DNA of 64,000 nucleotides from Paracoccaceae bacterium (GTDB taxonomy: Bacteria > Pseudomonadota > Alphaproteobacteria > Rhodobacterales > Rhodobacteraceae). Each line of letters begins with the position of its first letter. Position 1 is the first letter of the stretch. Shown piece by piece: positions 55,066 to 64,000 of this stretch. A program made the translations under genes and the position numbers. Under the pieces are notes generated by a model that was not told the origin of the DNA, searched no databases, and was given only the letters and a program-made list of their open reading frames with translations. The stretch spans positions 186,001 through 250,000 of the forward strand of contig WLWX01000001.1 in the NCBI GenBank assembly GCA_012103375.1, given 5' to 3'.

Positions 55066-56376
55066 TTATTCGGCCGCCTCTCCGTAAGGGACATTCTTGC
55101 CGCCATAGCGACGCACCCGGATGTTGCATTGTTCGGCGTGGCCGACAAAGCCTTCCAACAGACACAACCGCGACCCGTATTCGCCGATCATGGTCGCCGC
55201 CTCATCAGTCGTGACGCGTTGATAGCTGTGGGTTTTCAGGAATTTGCCGACCCAAAGCCCACCAGTATAGCGGCCCGCCTTCTTGGTTGGCAGGGTATGG
55301 TTGGTGCCGATGACCTTGTCGCCGTTGGCCACATTGGTGCGCGGACCAAGGAACAGGGCACCATAGCTGTGCATCTTGTCGAGGAACCAATCGTCGCGGT
55401 CGGTCATGACCTGGACGTGCTCATAAGCCATGTCGTTGGCGACCTCTAACATCTCATCATAGGTGTCGCACAGGACCACGTCGCCATAGTCTTCCCAGCT
55501 TGCGCGGGCGGTTTCGGCGGTGGGCAGGATTTCCAGAATTCGATCGATCTCGGCAAGGGTTTCGCGCGCAAGCTTTTCCGAGTTGGTGATCAGGCAGGCG
55601 GGCGAGTTATAGCCATGTTCGGCCTGACCCAGCAGGTCGGTGGCGCAAAGTTCGGCATCGACGGATTCATCCGCGATGACCATGGTTTCAGTGGGGCCTG
55701 CGAACAGGTCGATGCCAACGCGGCCGAACAATTGCCGCTTGGCTTCGGCGACAAAGGCGTTGCCGGGGCCGACCAACAGGTGGACCGCATCGATGCTTTC
55801 GGTTCCGATGGCCATGGCGCCGACGGCCTGAATACCGCCAAGGACATAGATTTCATCGGCACCGCCCAGGTGCATCGCTGCAATCACGGCGGGGTTCGGT
55901 TCGCCGTTGAAGGGCGGCGTGCAGGCGATGATGCGGGGCACGCCGGCGACCTTGGCTGTCGCCACGGACATATGCGCGCTGGCAACCATCGGAAACTTGC
56001 CGCCGGGGACATAGCAGCCGACCGACTGGACCGGGATGTTCTTGTGGCCAAGAATGACGCCGGGCAGCGTCTCAACCTCGATATCGGTCATCGAGGCCCG
56101 CTGCGCACGTGCGAAGTTGACCACCTGTTCCTGGGCGAACTTGATATCTTCCATGTCGCGCGGGGCGACCTTGGCAATGATGCTGTCGATTTCCTGCGGC
56201 GTCAGACGATAGGACTCGCGGTCGTAGCCATCGAATTTGTTGGCCAGCTCGCGCACAGCAGCATCGCCGCGCGCCTCGATATCAGCCAGCGTTGTGGCGA
56301 CTGCACTGGCGACCTTGGCGTCGTCCTGCGCAATCTCGTCCGCAGGTTTGGAGCGTTTCAGATGAGTAGTAGGCAT
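55066..56376 (-). CDS. Histidinol dehydrogenase-family enzyme (HpsN-like)
   Basis: A 436-residue NAD-dependent dehydrogenase of the HisD superfamily: [79 protein letters not shown] with [14 protein letters not shown] (metal and catalytic His/Glu), and a C-terminal [20 protein letters not shown]. It lacks histidine-biosynthesis neighbours and sits with a sugar-type ABC importer, so a catabolic member such as sulfopropanediol dehydrogenase (HpsN) or another polyol/diol enzyme is likelier. ATG 56376 is chosen over an upstream TTG. Confidence 0.8.
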   Translation of the reverse strand: MPTTHLKRSKPADEIAQDDAKVASAVATTLADIEARGDAAVRELANKFDGYDRESYRLTPQEIDSIIAKVAPRDMEDIKFAQEQVVNFARAQRASMTDIEVETLPGVILGHKNIPVQSVGCYVPGGKFPMVASAHMSVATAKVAGVPRIIACTPPFNGEPNPAVIAAMHLGGADEIYVLGGIQAVGAMAIGTESIDAVHLLVGPGNAFVAEAKRQLFGRVGIDLFAGPTETMVIADESVDAELCATDLLGQAEHGYNSPACLITNSEKLARETLAEIDRILEILPTAETARASWEDYGDVVLCDTYDEMLEVANDMAYEHVQVMTDRDDWFLDKMHSYGALFLGPRTNVANGDKVIGTNHTLPTKKAGRYTGGLWVGKFLKTHSYQRVTTDEAATMIGEYGSRLCLLEGFVGHAEQCNIRVRRYGGKNVPYGEAAE

Positions 56377-56381
56377 ATGTG

Positions 56382-57440
56382 TCAACTCTTGATGCGGTTT
56401 CCGGATTCGGGGTCGAACAGGTACAGATGATCGGGATCAAGCGAGATGCTGACCACGTCATCCTGATCCTTGCGCAGATGTCGGTCGCCCTTGGCAATGA
56501 CACGTTGCTGCCCCCATTGCACCGTCAGAAGCGTAGCCTCACCTGTGTTTTCAAAGGCATAGATGCGAACGTCGATGTCGCCCTGGCCTTCTTCCGAGAC
56601 GCGCATGTCGTCGGCGCGCACCCCAAGGGCCACGCTGGCGCTGTCGGGGGCGGCAACGCGCACCAGCTTGGTGCCACCTGTGGTTACGAAATGGCCATCC
56701 TGTACGGATCCGTTGATCAGGTTCATCGCAGGCGACCCGATGAAGCCGGCCACGAACAGGTTCGCGGGATCATTGTAGATCTCATCCGGCGTGCCAAGCT
56801 GCTGGATGATGCCGTTTTTCATCACCGCAACCCGGTCCGCCAATGTCATCGCTTCGATCTGGTCGTGGGTGACGTAGATGGTTGTGATCTTCAATTCGCG
56901 GCTGAGGTGCTTCAGCTCGGCCCGCATGGTGACCCGCAGCTTTGCATCCAGGTTCGACAACGGCTCATCCATCAGGAAGACCTTGGGCGTGCGCACGATG
57001 GCACGGGCCAGGGCCACCCGTTGGCGTTGCCCGCCGGACAGGGCCTTGGGTTTGCGGTGCAGGAACTCGGTCAGCTCAACCTGTTCGGCAGCTTTCTGCA
57101 CGCGCGGCTGAATTTCGGCCTTTGGTGTGCCGCGGACCTTCAGCGGATAGGCGATGTTGTCGAAGATCGTCATATGCGGGTAGAGGCCGTAGTTCTGGAA
57201 CACCATCGCCACGTCACGGTCTTTGGGCAGGTCATCGTTGACCACGCGCCCCGCGATCAAGATTTCGCCGTCCGTCGGTTCCTCTAGGCCCGCGATCATC
57301 CGCATGGTGGTGGTTTTTCCGCAGCCCGACGGCCCAAGAAGGACCAGGAATTCCTTGTCGTGGATTTCCAGCGACTGGTTGTCGACGCCTACAAAATCGC
57401 CCCAGCGTTTGCTGAGGTTTCTGAGTGTAACTTCAGCCAT
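56382..57440 (-). CDS. ABC importer ATP-binding protein (UgpC/MalK-type)
   Basis: A 352-residue ABC ATPase of the carbohydrate uptake CUT1 group: Walker [22 protein letters not shown]-loop after [14 protein letters not shown], signature [20 protein letters not shown], Walker [16 protein letters not shown], switch His in [16 protein letters not shown], and a C-terminal TOBE-type regulatory domain ([20 protein letters not shown]). It powers the two permeases encoded next to it. Confidence 0.94.
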   Translation of the reverse strand: MAEVTLRNLSKRWGDFVGVDNQSLEIHDKEFLVLLGPSGCGKTTTMRMIAGLEEPTDGEILIAGRVVNDDLPKDRDVAMVFQNYGLYPHMTIFDNIAYPLKVRGTPKAEIQPRVQKAAEQVELTEFLHRKPKALSGGQRQRVALARAIVRTPKVFLMDEPLSNLDAKLRVTMRAELKHLSRELKITTIYVTHDQIEAMTLADRVAVMKNGIIQQLGTPDEIYNDPANLFVAGFIGSPAMNLINGSVQDGHFVTTGGTKLVRVAAPDSASVALGVRADDMRVSEEGQGDIDVRIYAFENTGEATLLTVQWGQQRVIAKGDRHLRKDQDDVVSISLDPDHLYLFDPESGNRIKS

Positions 57441-57486
57441 TATCGAACTGCCCCCTGCGCGGCAAAGGCGCCTTTATTGATCGACG

Positions 57487-58314
57487 TCATCGGACCGCTC
57501 CCATTGTCATGCCTTGCACGAAGTATTTCCGGATTATCAACGCCAGCACGAACATCGGCAGCATGATGATGATGCCCGCCGCGCTGAGCAGGTTCCAAAG
57601 ATCGCCTTCCTCGGCCTTGAACAGCGCCAGCCCGATGGGCAGCGTCACGGCATCCTTGTTGGTCAGGATCAGGGCGAACAGGAATTCGTTCCACGCAATG
57701 ATGAAGCAGAAGATGCCCGCCGTCAGAAGGCCCGGTGCTGCCATTGGAAGAACGATGTTCAGGATCACCTGAACCCTGGACGATCCGTCAACCATCGCGG
57801 CCTCTTCGGTGTCCAGCGGGATGCCGTCGATGAAGCCTTTGATCATCCAGATCGCAAAGGGCATCACGATGGCAAGGTTGACCAGAATCAAGCCCAGCCG
57901 GGTATCCAGAAGCCCGATATCGCGGAACATCACGAAGAACGGCAGGATGATCACCACCGCCGGAACGAACTGCGTGGCCAGGATCACCACCAGCGTCGCC
58001 GTTTCACCGCGCAGTCGGAACCGGCTGAACGAATAGGCGGCCATGGTGGCAATCGGGATCGCAAAAAGCACTGTGACGAACGCCACGATTGTCGAATTCA
58101 GCAGCTTGTCGCCAAGATAGTAGGGCGCGTCGAACACCAGGCCGAAATTCTTGAACGTGGGCGTAAAGAACAGCTTTAACTGATACACATCCACATGGCT
58201 TTTGAACGCCGCCATGAAGATCCAGACGATTGGCACCAGCATGATGAAAATCGCGATCAGGATCAGCCCGATCTGAAATGCCTTACCGATCTGTTTCTTT
58301 TGTTTCCCGGTCAT
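57487..58314 (-). CDS. ABC importer permease (MalG-type)
   Basis: A 275-residue inner-membrane permease with six predicted helices and the EAA coupling loop EEAAMVDGSSRVQVILNIVL. N-terminal helix IGLILIAIFIMLVPIVWIFM and C-terminal ALIIRKYFVQGMTMGAVR are typical of the CUT1 second permease. It lies three bases from the first permease gene and 46 bases from the ATPase gene. Confidence 0.93.
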   Translation of the reverse strand: MTGKQKKQIGKAFQIGLILIAIFIMLVPIVWIFMAAFKSHVDVYQLKLFFTPTFKNFGLVFDAPYYLGDKLLNSTIVAFVTVLFAIPIATMAAYSFSRFRLRGETATLVVILATQFVPAVVIILPFFVMFRDIGLLDTRLGLILVNLAIVMPFAIWMIKGFIDGIPLDTEEAAMVDGSSRVQVILNIVLPMAAPGLLTAGIFCFIIAWNEFLFALILTNKDAVTLPIGLALFKAEEGDLWNLLSAAGIIIMLPMFVLALIIRKYFVQGMTMGAVR

Positions 58315-58317
58315 GGC

Positions 58318-59190
58318 TCAGTCCTTGCGGAAGACGAATTTGGCATAGGCATAGGTCAGGAAGATCATCGGGATCACCATCAGCCAGGCAACCGACGCGG
58401 CATAACCGATCTGCCCGTATTTCATGCCGTTAAAGTAAATATAGTGGCTGAGCGTTTGGGTCGCGGTGCCCGGGCCGCCGTTGGTCAGCATGAAGATCTG
58501 GTCAAAGGTTTTCAGGCTGAAGATCGACTTCAGGATGATTACCACGGCCAGCACAGGCGCAAGTTGCGGCAGCGTGACATCCTTGAAGACCCGCCAGCCG
58601 GACGCGCCATCGACCTGCGCGGCCTCGATCGTGTCTTGCGGAACGCTCGCCAATCCGCCGATCAGCACAAGTGTCAGGAACGGAATCCAGCCCCAGACGT
58701 CGGCCATCACGCAAACGGCAAAGGCCAGCACCGGGTCGGCCAGCCACGAAACATCGGCAAGCGGCGGGATCACGACTCCGAAGAAGGCGTCGAACAGGCC
58801 GAATTCGGGATTGAACATGAAGCGAAAGCTGACCCCGATCAGGGCCGGACTCATAGCGAAGGGAAGGATAAGCAGCGTCTGCACGCCCGAACGAAACTTG
58901 CCGCCGGGCGCCAGCAACATCGCAAGGCCGAGCGCCAGCAATGTCGTCAGTGCGACGGTCAGCACAGTGTAGATCGCCGTGACCTGAACAGAATTCCAGA
59001 ACGCGGGTTCCTGGCTGAACGCCCAGGAGAAGTTCTCCCACGCGAGGTATTGATCTAACGAACCTGGTCGGTTCAGCCGCCCAACCGTGAACGACAGGCG
59101 CAGGCTTTCGATCAGGGGCCAGATCGCTGTGGCAAAGACCACAAATACGGCTGGCAGAACCAGCAGATATTTCAGTGTGTTATCGCGCAT
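58318..59190 (-). CDS. ABC importer permease (MalF-type)
   Basis: A 290-residue inner-membrane permease with six helices and the EAA loop IEAAQVDGASGWRVFKDVTL. It starts DNTLKYLLVLPAVFVVFATA and ends TYAYAKFVFRKD. Together with the MalG-type permease (separated by three bases) it forms the channel for the substrate captured by the protein at 59286-60608. A GC-rich gap of 95 bases separates it from that gene. Confidence 0.93.
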   Translation of the reverse strand: MRDNTLKYLLVLPAVFVVFATAIWPLIESLRLSFTVGRLNRPGSLDQYLAWENFSWAFSQEPAFWNSVQVTAIYTVLTVALTTLLALGLAMLLAPGGKFRSGVQTLLILPFAMSPALIGVSFRFMFNPEFGLFDAFFGVVIPPLADVSWLADPVLAFAVCVMADVWGWIPFLTLVLIGGLASVPQDTIEAAQVDGASGWRVFKDVTLPQLAPVLAVVIILKSIFSLKTFDQIFMLTNGGPGTATQTLSHYIYFNGMKYGQIGYAASVAWLMVIPMIFLTYAYAKFVFRKD

Positions 59191-59285
59191 GGGGTCGCCG
59201 CCCTTGGGGGGTGAACCACCCTGCCACCGGCAGAATGGTTCAGGTTTGACCGGGCCACAAAAGCAGCCCGATCAGGGAGAAACGC

Positions 59286-60608
59286 TTATTCGATGCGTCC
59301 GGCGCGCTTCAGCACGCGTGTGGCCTGTTCTGCCGCATCCATCATCAGCTGCCGGGTATCGCCACCGGCTGCGGCCTCGGCGATTGCAGCGGACAGGATG
59401 TCACCAACCTCGGGCCACTCGGCAATCTGCGGCATGATGTCGGATTCCTTCAGCGACTCCCAGGCGGCGGCTTGAATGCCATCGTTGGCCGCATTCACAT
59501 CCGCGTCCTGCAGCGACGAAATATGCGTCACCACGTTGTTGACGATGGGTTTTCCGGCAACCTCACGCTCGATCGCGTTGGTCTTGTCCATCTCGGGGTT
59601 GGACAGCCACTTGAGGAATTCCCAGGCTGCCTCCTTGTTTTCGGAGTACTCCGAAATCGAGAATGGCATCGAGATCGCATAGGTCTTGGTCACACCGTTG
59701 TAGGAGGGCATGCCCGTAAACGCGACCTGGTCCTTGGTCAGGGTCGAGCTGTCGGGGTTGTAGAACCCGGAATAGGCCCACCACCACACAGGCATCATCG
59801 CAGAATTACCCTGCATGAAGCTTTGGCGCGCGTCCTGTTCGACGAAGGCAAGGCTGTTTGGGTTGGTCACGCCATGAACGGTGTGCAGCGCGATGTAATC
59901 CTCGGTCGCCTTCAATGCTTCTTCCGAAGTCCAGGCCGGGGTCCAGTCATCGTTGAAGATGTCCGCACCGGCGGCCCACAGGAAGTTGATCCAGATGAAC
60001 AGGTTCTGCCGGTTGCCGTCGTTATTGTAGTACAGCGCCAGCGGAGCGATTTCCGGGTTGGTTTCCTTCAGCTTCTTGCCAATCTCGATCACCTCTTCCC
60101 AGCTTGTGGGCGGTTCGGGGATCAGATCCTTGCGATAGAACATCAACTGCGGGTGCGCACGCAGCGGGAAGCCAAGTGTCTCACCCTCGAACTGCGCCGA
60201 ACGCGCGAAGGCCGCCGGATAGCGATCCATCGAGATGCCGTCGCGTTCCATCATCTCGTCAATTTTCATCAGCCAGTGGGCGTTGGGCGGGCCCCAGCTG
60301 TCCAGATAGTTGACCACGTCAAAGGTGCCGTTGGCGGCGATGCCTTCTGCGTTGATCTTTTCCTGCAGGCTGCCGAAGGGAATGAATGTCCATTCGGTTT
60401 CGATGCCTGTCAGCTCGGTAAATTCTTCGTCGCGCAGCATCAAGCCGTCAAACTGGGGCGTTACCACGCTCAGAATGTTCAGCTTGGTGCCCGCATAGGG
60501 TTTGCCGTCCATCAGATTGTAGGGCGTGTCCTGAGCGGTTGCCGAAAGCGGCGCAAGCAGCATGGTTGCTGCCGCCAGCCCGGCCTTGATTAGTGTCCTC
60601 TTGCGCAT
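59286..60608 (-). CDS. ABC importer substrate-binding protein (family 1)
   Basis: A 440-residue periplasmic binding protein. Signal peptide MRKRTLIKAGLAAATMLLAP ending near TAQD; mature part with LNILSVVTPQFDGLMLRDEE, LMFYRKDLIPEPPTSWEEV, MPVWWWAYSGFYNPD and a long C-terminal helical lobe. ATG 60608 follows a GGGAGG site. First gene of the operon importer-HisD-LacI, directly downstream of the operator 60657-60694. Carbohydrate, polyol or related small substrates are typical for family 1; the ligand is not known here. Confidence 0.92.
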   Translation of the reverse strand: MRKRTLIKAGLAAATMLLAPLSATAQDTPYNLMDGKPYAGTKLNILSVVTPQFDGLMLRDEEFTELTGIETEWTFIPFGSLQEKINAEGIAANGTFDVVNYLDSWGPPNAHWLMKIDEMMERDGISMDRYPAAFARSAQFEGETLGFPLRAHPQLMFYRKDLIPEPPTSWEEVIEIGKKLKETNPEIAPLALYYNNDGNRQNLFIWINFLWAAGADIFNDDWTPAWTSEEALKATEDYIALHTVHGVTNPNSLAFVEQDARQSFMQGNSAMMPVWWWAYSGFYNPDSSTLTKDQVAFTGMPSYNGVTKTYAISMPFSISEYSENKEAAWEFLKWLSNPEMDKTNAIEREVAGKPIVNNVVTHISSLQDADVNAANDGIQAAAWESLKESDIMPQIAEWPEVGDILSAAIAEAAAGGDTRQLMMDAAEQATRVLKRAGRIE

Positions 60609-60656
60609 TCTATCCTCCCTGGTGAGTCGCAATTTGCCGGGTCAGCATAGGGCGGT

Positions 60657-60694
60657 GAGAATACGTATTCAACAAGTTTTGAATACGTATTCTC
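60657..60694. promoter_or_regulatory. Double LacI-type operator
   Basis: Two copies of the perfect 12-bp palindrome GAATACGTATTC (60659-60670 and 60681-60692), 22 bp apart centre to centre, inside a larger perfect inverted repeat (GAGAATACGTATTCAA, six-base spacer, complement). The central CG is typical of LacI/GalR operators. It lies 49-86 bases upstream of the binding-protein start, so repression by the operon's own LacI regulator is likely. Confidence 0.82.
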
Positions 60695-60801
60695 AGCGAA
60701 GGTTTCACATAGGCCGTTTGGGCTGTGTCGGATGACCAAAATGCGAAGGGACAAGATATGCCGGAGCGGAACCGACACATGATCCGCAGCAGGCACAAAA
60801 A

Positions 60802-60830
60802 GGGCCGCGCGACACCGGATCGCGCGGCCC
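60802..60830 (-). terminator. Intrinsic terminator after clpB
   Basis: GGGCCGCGCG and CGCGCGGCCC form a 10-bp stem with a nine-base loop. On the minus strand it is followed by TTTTTG, directly after the clpB stop at 60852. The plus strand also has a TGTTTTTCTT tract, so it may work in both directions. Confidence 0.85.
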
Positions 60831-60851
60831 TGTTTTTCTTCGGTGCTGGCC

Positions 60852-63689
<2,838 letters not shown>

Positions 63690-63766
63690 GGTCTTTCTCC
63701 TTCACTAAGCGCCCTCGACTATTTGGACCCGACAAAGCGGCATCCGTTTTTGGGGCCTTCCCAGCC

Positions 63767-63796
63767 TATTTGGGAAACGTCCCTGTGTTGCGCAAG
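63767..63796 (-). promoter_or_regulatory. Possible RpoH-type heat-shock promoter of clpB
   Basis: On the minus strand CTTG (63793-63796) is followed after 18 bases by CCCAAATA (63767-63774), which resembles the alphaproteobacterial RpoH pattern (CTTG and C-Y-TATnT) only partly. The position, about 78 bases before the clpB ATG, is reasonable. Weak match. Confidence 0.35.
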
Positions 63797-63811
63797 GGTA
63801 ACAGCAAAAAA

Positions 63812-63835
63812 CCGCGCCCGGTATCCCGGGCGCGG
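63812..63835 (-). terminator. Intrinsic terminator of the right-edge gene
   Basis: CCGCGCCCGG and CCGGGCGCGG form a perfect 10-bp stem with a TATC loop. On the minus strand it is followed by TTTTTT (complement of 63806-63811). It would end transcription of the minus-strand gene entering from the right edge. Confidence 0.85.
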
Positions 63836-63886
63836 TGCGTCTTCTTTGGGTCGGACGGCTGTTTCGCCGCCGATTCCTGTGCGATT

Positions 63887-64000
63887 TCAGCCGTCAGTGG
63901 CCGGGACTGCGGGCGCTTCGGGTGTTGCCGGCGCGCTTGATTCGGCTGCTGGCGCGGTCAACCCATCGGGGCTGTCCGACGCTGTTTGTCCGCCCGCATA
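63887..64000 (-). CDS. C-terminal tail of an unidentified protein (5' end outside window)
   Basis: A minus-strand frame ending in TGA at 63887-63889; 37 codons are visible: Ala/Pro/Ser-rich (TAPAAESSAPATPEAPAVPA, ending TDG). It is followed by a strong terminator, so it is probably the real end of a gene. Low-complexity tails of this type cannot be assigned to a family. Confidence 0.5.
   Translation of the reverse strand, partial: YAGGQTASDSPDGLTAPAAESSAPATPEAPAVPATDG

Overview
The window is high-GC DNA from an alphaproteobacterium, most likely a Rhodobacteraceae (Roseobacter-group) species. This rests on gene families and gene order (folK-rpoZ-rsh-pdxJ, the def-def-fmt cluster, a CbiG-CobJ fusion, CobW/CobN, an HpsN-like dehydrogenase with an ABC importer). 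No rRNA or tRNA gene was seen, so the genus cannot be named.

Layout. 1-13.9 kb is housekeeping: a partial amino-acid-binding protein, pdxJ, a DUF2062 protein, the (p)ppGpp synthetase/hydrolase, rpoZ, folK, a NYN protein, a CsoR-type repressor divergent from a MauE/DoxX-like protein plus cytochrome c, ispH, a methyltransferase, rnhA, a broken lytic transglycosylase, fmt and two peptide deformylase genes (one lacks catalytic residues). 14-17 kb holds a PatB-type lyase, a VOC protein and a fatty acid desaturase. 17-40.5 kb is dominated by cobalamin: a minus-strand operon cbiX-cobH-DUF5946-cobL-cobI-cbiG/cobJ-cobM, a plus-strand set DUF1636-cobC-cbiB, and a cobalamin riboswitch followed by hupE-cobW-(broken GNAT)-cobN. 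The smc gene and a second lytic transglycosylase lie between these.

40.8-54 kb is accessory and decaying. It holds an IS630 element with a probable programmed frameshift site and a homoprotocatechuate (hpa) meta-cleavage cluster in which five of six enzyme genes are broken while the repressor HpaR and its palindromic operator look intact. Beyond that are an IS3 scar, a truncated IS1182-type element that also cut a lacI-type gene, a small catabolic operon whose RraA-like gene is interrupted, and a complete IS1182-type element. 54-60.7 kb is a LacI-controlled ABC importer plus HisD-family dehydrogenase operon, with a double palindromic operator upstream. 60.8-63.7 kb is clpB, interrupted by a small insertion.

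The most striking observation is a 218-bp element present in two base-identical, inverted copies (50012-50229 in the RraA-like gene and 62274-62491 in clpB). It has perfect 20-bp inverted ends and a 4-bp AGCC/GGCT target duplication. Its ends match those of the IS1182-type elements in the window, so it looks like a recently active non-autonomous element (MITE). In clpB it sits at the NBD1/middle-domain boundary, three codons before an in-frame TAG. A different palindromic element, with perfect 45-bp arms, supplies the stop codon of smc. Other genes are broken by tandem duplications (20 bp, 5 bp), nonsense codons and single-base indels. The first two classes look like real decay; the homopolymer indels could be sequencing errors.
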